The translations under genes were made by a program, and so were the position numbers. Shown here piece by piece: positions 1-5,204 of a stretch of 5,204 nt of DNA. The DNA is from Pseudomonadota bacterium (lineage in GTDB: Bacteria; Pseudomonadota; Alphaproteobacteria; Rhizobiales; Hyphomicrobiaceae): the NCBI GenBank assembly GCA_021812845.1, contig JAKAML010000136.1:1-5204 (forward strand), read 5' to 3'. Every line of letters starts with the position of its first letter. Position 1 is the stretch's first letter. A model generated the notes under the pieces. It was not told the origin of the DNA, did not search any database, and was given only the letters and a program-made list of their open reading frames with translations.

Positions 1-1062
1 GTGCCGCCGTGGTCTATAAAGGGGTTTCTATCGTCACCCGTGAGCGCCCATAACCCGATGGCTGGCCAATACTTTTCTCGGAGTGAGAAGCGCAGCACGT
101 GGCCCGCGCTGATTTTCCTCGTCCTCGGCACCATCTTCGTCGGCGTCGCCACCCCGACCGAGGGCGGCGCCATGGGCGCGGTCGGCGCCATGGTGCTCGC
201 GATCGCGAAGCGCGTCATCGACGGCCGGCCGGAGCGGTTCAACCTCGAGATCGTGCGCCAGGCGGCGGAGGCGACGGCCAAGCTGTCGGCGTTCGTGATG
301 TTCATCCTGATCGGCGCCCGCATTTTCTCGCTCGCATTCTACGGCGTCAATGGCCACCTCTGGATCGAGCACCTGCTGGTCGGCCTGCCCGGCGGGCAGA
401 TCGGCTTTCTCGTCTTCGTCAACGCGCTCGTGTTCGTGCTCGCCTTTTTCCTCGACTTCTTCGAACTCGCCTTCATCATCGTGCCGCTACTCGCGCCGGT
501 GGCCGCGAAGCTCGGCATCGATCTCGTCTGGTTCGGCATCATCCTGTCGGTCAACATGCAGACGAGCTTCATGCATCCGCCGTTCGGCTTCGCGCTGTTC
601 TACCTGCGATCGGTGGCGCCGCGCGAGCCGTACCGGGACCGCGTCACGGGTCGCGAGATGGCGCCGGTGACGACGGAACAGATCTACTGGGGGGCGGTGC
701 CGTTCGTCGTCATCCAGGTCGTCATGGTCGGCCTGCTGATCGCCTTTCCGGCTTTCGTGATCCGGCAGCCGGCGCCTGCTTCGTCGCAGGCGACGCCGGT
801 TGGCGGACCGGCGAGCCTGCCCGGCGCCGTGCCGCAGGCGGGCGGCATCTCCCTGCCGGGGCTCGGGCTGCCCGGCGGAACGCTCGGCACACCGTCGCTC
901 GGCGGCGCGCCTTCTCTGGGCGGCGGCCCGACGCTCGGCACGCCCCGGGCGCCGGCCGCCGTGCGGCCGCGCGGCGACGGCGGCCCCGTGCTGCCGCAGA
1001 CGTCGCCGTTCGCCGGGCCCGAGGGCGGGCCGGTGCTGCCGGGCACTTCACCCCCGATCTAG
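1..1062 (+). CDS. dctM: TRAP transporter large permease (DctM family), C-terminal half, with Pro/Gly-rich tail
   Basis: Large membrane subunit of a TRAP transporter: the sodium-coupled channel that takes a substrate from a periplasmic DctP protein and moves it across the inner membrane. Seen: from about residue 34 the protein matches the C-terminal half of DctM. There is a hydrophobic segment ending in the conserved GVATPTEGGAMGAVGA stretch (48-63), further membrane segments near 96-115, 134-168 and 175-205, the family motif MHPPFGFALFYLRSVAP (191-207), and a last membrane segment near 230-253. Residues 257-353 are a low-complexity Pro/Gly/Ala tail absent from ordinary DctM proteins. Full DctM proteins are about 430 residues or more, so the N-terminal half is missing. 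Residues 1-33 do not look like DctM, and their DNA is less GC-rich than the rest. The reading frame is open to the left edge, so the real start cannot be set. An in-frame ATG at 58 has no convincing ribosome site. The gene may be cut by the window edge, rearranged or misassembled there. Confidence 0.85.
   Translation: MPPWSIKGFLSSPVSAHNPMAGQYFSRSEKRSTWPALIFLVLGTIFVGVATPTEGGAMGAVGAMVLAIAKRVIDGRPERFNLEIVRQAAEATAKLSAFVMFILIGARIFSLAFYGVNGHLWIEHLLVGLPGGQIGFLVFVNALVFVLAFFLDFFELAFIIVPLLAPVAAKLGIDLVWFGIILSVNMQTSFMHPPFGFALFYLRSVAPREPYRDRVTGREMAPVTTEQIYWGAVPFVVIQVVMVGLLIAFPAFVIRQPAPASSQATPVGGPASLPGAVPQAGGISLPGLGLPGGTLGTPSLGGAPSLGGGPTLGTPRAPAAVRPRGDGGPVLPQTSPFAGPEGGPVLPGTSPPI
769..1059 (+). repeat. Low-complexity Pro/Gly repeat tract encoding the DctM C-terminal tail
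   Basis: The last 97 residues of the DctM product contain two kinds of imperfect repeat. One is a TLGTP-SLGG-APSLGG-GPTLGTP arrangement; at DNA level the 11-mer ACGCTCGGCAC occurs at 880-890 and 931-941. The other is GGPVLPxTSP, present twice with a 15-residue period (nucleotides 979-1008 and 1024-1053). No membrane segment lies in this tract. It follows the last membrane helix of DctM and is probably disordered. Its cellular side was not determined. Confidence 0.75.
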
Positions 1063-1176
1063 AATTTTTTTGATGCGGGTGTCGGATTGCGGTTGGCTCG
1101 GCCGTCCTGGTGCCGATATGCCCTGCAAGACCGTGTCTGTCCCGACCACAACGAGACCAGAACCGCGAGGCCCCCG

Positions 1177-2271
1177 ATGTCCAAAGCCAAGTCGAGCCGC
1201 ACCCTGATCCTGATCGGCACCAAGAAGGGGGCGTTCCTCGCCGAGAGCACCGACGGCCGCCGCACCTGGCAGTTGCGCGGGCCGTACTGCGCCGCCTGGC
1301 CGATCAACCACGTCAAGGGCGACCCGAAGTCGGGCACCATCTATGCCGGCGGCGGCAACGAGTGGTTCGGACCGGCGGTGTGGAAATCGACCGACCGCGG
1401 CGCGACCTGGACCCATTCGAGCGCCGGGCTGGCCTACGCCGAGGGCGAGACGCCGATCAAGGCGGTGTGGAGCCTCGGCGGCACGGGCGAAAGGCTCTAC
1501 GCCGGCGTCGAGCCCGCGGGCCTGTTCGAGAGCACCGACCACGGCGAGACCTGGCGCCACGTCGAGGGCCTCACCGACCATCCCTCGCGCAAGGAATGGC
1601 AGCCGGGCGGTGGCGGCCTGATCCTGCACACGATCGTGCCCCACCCGACCGACCCGCAGCAGCTCTGGGTCGGCGTCTCGGCGGGCGGCGTGTTCCATAC
1701 CGCCGACGGCGGCGCGACGTGGGCCCCGCGCAACAAGGGCACGCGCAACGACTACCTGCCCGAGGACCAGCGCTATCCCGAGTACGGTCAGTGCGTGCAC
1801 AATTTCGCCATGGGCGCGGGCAGTCCGGATCGGCTCTATCAGCAGAACCATTGCGGCATGTACCGCTCCGACGACGGCGGCCGGTCGTGGCGGAGCATCG
1901 AGGCCGGCCTGCCGTCGACGTTCGGATTCCCCGTCGCCGCGCACCCGCGCGACCCGGACACGCTCTATCTCGTGCCGCTCAACGGCGACGTGCTCGGCCG
2001 CTACATGCCCGACGCCCGCTCGGCGGTGTGGCGCACCCGCGACGGCGGCGCGACGTGGCAGGCGCTGCGCAACGGACTGCCGCAGCAGGATGCGTTCTTC
2101 GGCGTGCTCAGGCAGGCGATGGCGACCGACGGGCACGACGCGGCAGGCGTCTATTTCGGCACCAGCGGCGGCCAGCTCTACGCCAGCGCCGACGAGGGCG
2201 AGAACTGGACGACGGTCGCCGCACACCTGCCGGCGATCACCTCCGTCGAAACGCTGATCGTGGACGAGTGA
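1177..2271 (+). CDS. Seven-bladed BNR/Asp-box beta-propeller protein (sialidase/Ycf48-like fold)
   Basis: 364-residue protein made almost wholly of beta-propeller blades. Seven Asp-box motifs (S/T-x-D-x-G-x-T/S-W and variants) are visible at residues 24-31, 71-78, 119-126, 175-182, 231-238, 287-294 and 337-344, spaced 47-56 residues apart, as expected for a seven-bladed propeller. The first box (STDGRRTW) lacks the usual Gly and the last (SADEGENW) is also divergent. Such proteins are annotated as WD40/YVTN/BNR-like, exo-sialidase-like or glycosyl-hydrolase-like. The Asp box is structural, so it does not prove hydrolase activity. No signal peptide or membrane segment is visible, so it is probably cytoplasmic. 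The ATG at 1177 is chosen because GAGG lies 6 bases upstream and the propeller begins soon after; an in-frame TTG at 1087 would only add a non-homologous leader. The next gene starts 5 bases after the stop, so the two are probably co-translated. Exact role unknown. Confidence 0.85.
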   Translation: MSKAKSSRTLILIGTKKGAFLAESTDGRRTWQLRGPYCAAWPINHVKGDPKSGTIYAGGGNEWFGPAVWKSTDRGATWTHSSAGLAYAEGETPIKAVWSLGGTGERLYAGVEPAGLFESTDHGETWRHVEGLTDHPSRKEWQPGGGGLILHTIVPHPTDPQQLWVGVSAGGVFHTADGGATWAPRNKGTRNDYLPEDQRYPEYGQCVHNFAMGAGSPDRLYQQNHCGMYRSDDGGRSWRSIEAGLPSTFGFPVAAHPRDPDTLYLVPLNGDVLGRYMPDARSAVWRTRDGGATWQALRNGLPQQDAFFGVLRQAMATDGHDAAGVYFGTSGGQLYASADEGENWTTVAAHLPAITSVETLIVDE

Positions 2272-2276
2272 AGGCG

Positions 2277-2609
2277 ATGGCGGCGCAGGGCGGCGGACGA
2301 CCGGACCGGATCGGCGCGGACGCGATCGGCCCCGGCCACAACCGGGCGGTGCGGGTGATCCTGCCGCGGGCGCTGGTCTCGCTGTTTCCCGGCGCGGTGG
2401 GCGAGCTGCACCTCGACGGGGCGACGGTCGACGCGCTGACCTGGGCGCTCGATGCGCGCTGGCCGGGAATGCGTGCCCGTGTCGTCGACGAGCGGCCGGC
2501 GATCCGGCGGCATCTCAACGTGTTCGTCGACGGTCGCCGAGCCACGCTCGACACCGCGGTCGAGCCGGGCGCGACGGTCTACATCCTGACCGCGATGTCG
2601 GGCGGTTGA
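2277..2609 (+). CDS. MoaD/ThiS-family ubiquitin-fold protein with C-terminal Gly-Gly
   Basis: Small beta-grasp protein of 110 residues. Seen: a first strand near 25-33 (VRVILPRAL), the region LHLDGATVDALTWALDARWPGM (45-66) that fits the family's first loop and helix, RHLNVFVDGRR (78-88), and the ending ILTAMSGG with Gly-Gly as the last two residues. In MoaD and ThiS the terminal Gly-Gly is adenylated by an E1-like enzyme and turned into a thiocarboxylate, which donates sulfur in molybdopterin or thiazole synthesis; related proteins act as protein modifiers or serve other sulfur pathways. No MoaE, MoeB, ThiF, ThiG or cysteine synthase gene is nearby, so the pathway cannot be assigned. The ATG at 2277 follows GAAGG with a rather short 2-base gap. 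A GTG at 2268 would overlap the previous stop as GTGA, and a GTG at 2349 would give the usual size of about 87 residues without the Gly/Arg-rich N-terminal extension of roughly 24 residues. The start is therefore uncertain. Confidence 0.8.
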   Translation: MAAQGGGRPDRIGADAIGPGHNRAVRVILPRALVSLFPGAVGELHLDGATVDALTWALDARWPGMRARVVDERPAIRRHLNVFVDGRRATLDTAVEPGATVYILTAMSGG

Positions 2610-2633
2610 TCGCCCGCCCGAACAGGCCGCAAG

Positions 2634-2714
2634 CCCCTCATCCGCCCCTGCGGGGCACTTTCTCCCGGCGGGAGAAGGAAGGGAGTCTTTCCTCTCCCGT
2701 TCAGGGAGAGGATG
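2634..2714. repeat. Interspersed palindromic repeat with three hairpins between convergent genes
   Basis: Three perfect inverted repeats lie in a row. They are GCCCC/GGGGC with a 3-base loop (2644-2656), TTCTCCC/GGGAGAA with a 3-base loop (2660-2676), and CCTCTCCC/GGGAGAGG with a 5-base loop (2691-2711). The wording, CCCTCATCCGCCCC followed by a TTCTCCC/GGGAGAA hairpin, resembles the short mosaic repeats (RIME-like) scattered between genes in many alphaproteobacteria; that family match is from memory. It fills much of the gap between the + strand MoaD-like gene and the - strand cytochrome gene. It could help end transcription from both sides, though no T-run follows the stems. No gene is seen in 2610-2786. 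Confidence 0.7.
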
Positions 2715-2786
2715 CCCGCAGGTCCGGTGGGACTTTTCCACGAAGACCGGTAGAGGCGCGCCGATTGGCGTGACGCGCGCACCCGC

Positions 2787-3431
2787 CTACTTCTTCATCG
2801 TGACCGAGAACGCGCCGCGCACCTCGCCCGGCGCGAAGCCGGTGGCCTGGTCGGCCGGGTAGAGCTCCTTGACCTTGGCGGCGGCGGAAGGATCGAGCTT
2901 GTCCGTGGCACCGTGACAGGCGGAGCACGGCATCTCGGCCATCGGGATCGCCTTCATGTAGCGAACCAGCTTGACGCCGTTCTGCTCGATTTCCTCGACA
3001 TGCTCGAGCTTGGTCACGTCGGCACCTCCGCGAGCCTTGGCCACGAAGTCCTCGAGCACCTTCTTCTCGAAGGCGTCGGGAGCGTTCTTGGGATTGCGGA
3101 CGCGGAGTGCCGTGCGGGCGACGATCAGGCCCTCGGCAGGCTTGGAGGCGTCCTGCGAGAGCTGCGGGGCGGCGGTCTTGCAGGTCTCGACCGCGGCTAC
3201 GGGGCCTCCGGCCGTCATCGCACCCATCAGCGCGCCGCGCAGCTTGTCGCCGAGCCCCATGATCGCGGCGCGCGCCTTGGCGACCTCGGGCGAGGGGGTG
3301 GCTGGAGCGGGTGCCGCGGCCGGTGCGGGCGCTGCCGGGGCCGGCTGGGCGCCGCCCGCGGTGACGGGAGCGGCGGACGCCAGCGGCAAGGCCGCCAGCG
3401 ATGCGATGAGATAGGGACGCAGCGTTTTCAT
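2787..3431 (-). CDS. Exported Tll0287-like (DUF3365) c-type haem protein
   Basis: 214-residue periplasmic haem protein. The N-terminus (MKTLRPYLIASLAALPLASA) is a signal peptide with likely cleavage after Ala20. An Ala/Pro linker follows (about 27-48), then a DUF3365/Tll0287-like domain. Visible family marks are Cys84 in VETCKTAAPQ, RTALRVRNPKNAPDAFE (106-122), the single haem-attachment motif CSACH (169-173) and the ending LYPADQATGFAPGEVRGAFSV (190-210). In cyanobacterial Tll0287 a cysteine was reported as an axial haem ligand opposite a histidine; Cys84 sits where that cysteine would be expected. This is an inference by motif. Family members are thought to act in redox sensing or electron transfer, and the partner here is unknown. 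The ATG at 3431 is set by a strong GAGGAG ribosome site 7 bases upstream; a longer in-frame start at 3521 would bury the signal peptide. It follows the MAPEG gene on the same strand, but a 221-base gap with hairpins separates them, so it is probably its own transcription unit. Confidence 0.9.
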   Translation of the reverse strand: MKTLRPYLIASLAALPLASAAPVTAGGAQPAPAAPAPAAAPAPATPSPEVAKARAAIMGLGDKLRGALMGAMTAGGPVAAVETCKTAAPQLSQDASKPAEGLIVARTALRVRNPKNAPDAFEKKVLEDFVAKARGGADVTKLEHVEEIEQNGVKLVRYMKAIPMAEMPCSACHGATDKLDPSAAAKVKELYPADQATGFAPGEVRGAFSVTMKK

Positions 3432-3481
3432 GCGGGGCTCTCCTCGGAGCGTGTTCGGCGCGAATGGCCCGGCGAGCCTTA

Positions 3482-3539
3482 ACACCTCGCGGTGACGGGC
3501 TGAAGGCGCACCGTGCCGCATGTCGCCGACACCTCGCGG
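3482..3539. repeat. 11-bp direct repeat upstream of the DUF3365 gene
   Basis: ACACCTCGCGG occurs at 3482-3492 and again at 3529-3539, 47 bases apart, in the upstream region of the cytochrome gene. The first copy runs into GGTG and so forms a small CACC/GGTG inverted repeat (3483-3494). The second copy overlaps the left arm of the larger inverted repeat at 3533-3567. It may be a protein-binding element or a chance product of GC-rich DNA. Confidence 0.4.
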
Positions 3540-3567
3540 CGATGTGTGACCCTGGTCACGCCGCGAG
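3533..3567. promoter_or_regulatory. 9-bp inverted repeat enclosing the CRP-like site
   Basis: CTCGCGGCG at 3533-3541 and CGCCGCGAG at 3559-3567 are a perfect inverted repeat with a 17-base loop. The loop holds most of the TGTGA-N6-TCAC palindrome; the two palindromes are slightly off-centre from each other. It lies 102 bases upstream of the DUF3365 start codon. It could be a cruciform-prone operator or an RNA hairpin in a leader or read-through transcript. Confidence 0.45.
3545..3560. promoter_or_regulatory. Candidate CRP/FNR-superfamily operator
   Basis: TGTGACCCTGGTCACG matches the CRP consensus TGTGA-N6-TCACA at nine of ten specified bases. It includes the perfect palindrome GTGACC-CT-GGTCAC (3546-3559). 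It lies in the noncoding gap, 114 bases upstream of the DUF3365 haem-protein start, a plausible distance for an activator. No clear -35/-10 pair could be set downstream, so this is a site prediction only; the regulator could be any CRP-like protein. Confidence 0.45.
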
Positions 3568-3597
3568 CAGGCGTTTCGACCGATGGCACGGCTGACC

Positions 3598-3638
3598 GCG
3601 CGCGGCGGCAGGCTCTCGGAACGAGAGTCGCCGCGCGC
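3598..3638 (-). terminator. Strong hairpin just downstream of the MAPEG gene
   Basis: A 10-bp perfect outer stem (GCGCGCGGCG at 3598-3607 with CGCCGCGCGC at 3629-3638) encloses a 6-bp perfect inner stem (CTCTCG/CGAGAG, 3613-3618 with 3622-3627) and a 3-base loop. In the direction of the MAPEG gene the hairpin begins 14 bases after its stop codon. No T-run follows on that strand, so if it ends transcription it is not a classical intrinsic terminator. It may instead stabilise the 3' end of the message. Confidence 0.5.
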
Positions 3639-3652
3639 CAGCGGGCAGAGGT

Positions 3653-4051
3653 CTAAAGACGGATCGGAAATCCGAGCGACGCGGCGAGGCAGGCGACGGC
3701 ACCGACGGTGAGCACGGCGAAGGTCAGCGTCATGCCGGTCACGCGCAGCGACAGATTCTCCTTCGACTGCGATACGCCGAAGGCGTGGACGAATCGTCCC
3801 GCGAGGAGCGCGACACCGAGCGCGTGCAGCAGCAGCGGCGTCGTCTTGAGGCTCTCCGCGAGGCCGATCAGGATCAGCGCCATCGGCACGTACTCGGTGA
3901 AGTTGGCGTGGACGCGCATCCGCCTGAGCAGCTCCTTGTCGTCGCCGTGGCCGATGCCGACGCGCGCGGCGCGCCGCTGCCCGATGACGCGCACGGCGAG
4001 GAAGACGAGCAGTGGAGCGAGCAGGGCGGCGTAGAGCGCAGTGATCGGCAT
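3653..4051 (-). CDS. MAPEG-domain inner membrane protein (YecN-like)
   Basis: 132-residue integral membrane protein with four hydrophobic segments (about 4-23, 53-67, 72-92 and 103-127). The family signature is visible as RRMRVHANFTEYVPMALILI (43-62), with the Arg-x-x-Ala-Asn...Glu-Tyr pattern, and AGRFVHAFGVSQSKENLSLR (84-103). MAPEG proteins include glutathione- and eicosanoid-related membrane enzymes. The bacterial YecN-type members (about 130 residues, COG3788) have no settled function, so enzyme activity should not be assumed. The ATG at 4051 is chosen because GGAG lies 6 bases after its own end and before the start; an upstream in-frame start at 4102 would add a non-family leader. The gene lies 55 bases downstream of the small TRAP-linked gene on the same strand and could be transcribed with it, although a small hairpin lies between them. 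Confidence 0.88.
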   Translation of the reverse strand: MPITALYAALLAPLLVFLAVRVIGQRRAARVGIGHGDDKELLRRMRVHANFTEYVPMALILIGLAESLKTTPLLLHALGVALLAGRFVHAFGVSQSKENLSLRVTGMTLTFAVLTVGAVACLAASLGFPIRL

Positions 4052-4085
4052 CGTAGTCTCCGGTATGGAGGGTCGTCGGTTGAAC

Positions 4086-4102
4086 GTGCGCAGAGCGCGC
4101 AC
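4086..4102 (-). other. Small hairpin between the 68-residue gene and the MAPEG gene
   Basis: GTGCGC (4086-4091) and GCGCAC (4097-4102) form a perfect 6-bp stem with a 5-base loop, 4 bases after the stop of the small gene. There is no T-run on the - strand. It may weaken or process the transcript between the TRAP genes and the MAPEG gene, or be incidental. Confidence 0.3.
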
Positions 4103-4106
4103 CGGA

Positions 4107-4313
4107 TCAGTCGTCGAGCATGGCGAGCGCGGCCTTGCGCTCGGTGGGCTTCAGCTTGAGAAAGGCGGCGCGGGCGGCCTTGATGTCCCGTTCGGAGCCG
4201 GTCTCGGCAGCCGTCTGCAACGCGACGGTCGTCGGGTGCGCAGCGCCGCAGATGAAGGCGAGGGACTTGGCGAGCCGGCCCATGGCCGCGCGGTCGATCT
4301 TGGTCTCGTCCAT
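4107..4313 (-). CDS. Small conserved-looking protein of unknown function, coupled to dctP
   Basis: 68-residue soluble protein, not recognised. It begins MDETKIDRAAMGRLAKSL and ends KPTERKAALAMLDD, with mostly Ala/Leu/Lys/Glu residues that suggest three short helices. It has no signal peptide or membrane segment and a single cysteine (Cys22). The ATG at 4313 is 5 bases after the dctP stop, and the coding frame differs from that of dctP. The gene is easily missed because its frame stays open far upstream across dctP; the part before 4313 is a shadow. The ribosome site is weak (a GAAGACG stretch well upstream), so translation probably depends on coupling to dctP. Its place behind a TRAP binding protein suggests a link to that transporter, but this is only context. 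Confidence 0.65.
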   Translation of the reverse strand: MDETKIDRAAMGRLAKSLAFICGAAHPTTVALQTAAETGSERDIKAARAAFLKLKPTERKAALAMLDD

Positions 4314-4318
4314 CGCCG

Positions 4319-5204
<886 letters not shown>

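Noticed and set aside
3..53. C-terminal tail of an upstream gene in frame 3 (ending RERP-stop)
   Set aside because: Only 16 residues are visible and no family can be recognised; kept as a note in the left-edge finding.
1033..1071. Intrinsic terminator after dctM (T-run at 1065-1071)
   Set aside because: The nearest small stem (GTGC/GCAC, 1033-1046) is weak and ends 18 bases before the T-run, too far for a classical terminator.
1093..1120. Promoter for the propeller gene (TTGGCT, 16-base gap, GATATG)
   Set aside because: Only 4 of 6 and 3 of 6 bases match the sigma-70 boxes; not better than chance, though some promoter in 1063-1176 is plausible.
1048..2226. Long antisense open frame (392 residues) opposite the propeller gene
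   Set aside because: It is rich in Arg/Ala/Gly/Val, matches no family and is explained by GC-biased codon use in the opposite gene, which has seven clear Asp boxes.
2634..2714. CRISPR array
   Set aside because: The three palindromes differ from each other and there are no regularly spaced identical repeats.
2913..3482. Open + strand frame opposite the haem-protein gene
   Set aside because: Gly/Arg/Leu-rich shadow; the - strand has a signal peptide, CxxCH and DUF3365 motifs.

Overview
The window is about 5.2 kb of very GC-rich, tightly packed bacterial DNA. It has strong G/C third-position bias, TRAP-transporter genes, a periplasmic c-type cytochrome and an alphaproteobacterial-type intergenic palindromic repeat. 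Together these suggest an alphaproteobacterium, probably of the Hyphomicrobiales (Rhizobiales). The taxon is an inference; there is no rRNA or marker gene here.

Layout. The left half reads on the + strand. First comes the C-terminal half of a TRAP large permease (DctM) with an unusual Pro/Gly-rich tail (1-1062). Then follow a seven-Asp-box beta-propeller protein (1177-2271) and, 5 bp downstream, a MoaD/ThiS-type ubiquitin-fold protein ending in Gly-Gly (2277-2609). The right half reads on the - strand. From the right edge it runs: a TakP-like TRAP solute-binding protein (DctP, 4319-5204, N-terminus outside the window), a 68-residue uncharacterised protein 5 bp behind it (4107-4313), a YecN-type MAPEG membrane protein (3653-4051), and an exported Tll0287-like/DUF3365 haem protein (2787-3431). 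The two gene sets converge on a short intergenic stretch (2610-2786) that holds a multi-hairpin interspersed repeat.

Function. The DctP protein would capture a small organic acid in the periplasm, probably a 2-oxo or 2-hydroxy acid, and hand it to a DctQM membrane pair. A DctM lies at the other end of the window but on the opposite strand, so the two need not belong to the same transporter; no DctQ is visible. The propeller and ubiquitin-fold genes look like one translational unit. Nothing in the window identifies their substrate, and no E1-like activating enzyme is present. The DUF3365 protein has its own upstream region containing a near-consensus CRP-type palindrome, so it may be regulated separately from the TRAP genes.

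Most of the window is ordinary. The points most worth a second look are the propeller/MoaD-like pair, the non-DctM sequence at the extreme left edge, the repetitive DctM tail, the small partner of DctP, and the palindrome-rich region upstream of the cytochrome gene. No clear new system can be claimed from this sequence alone.
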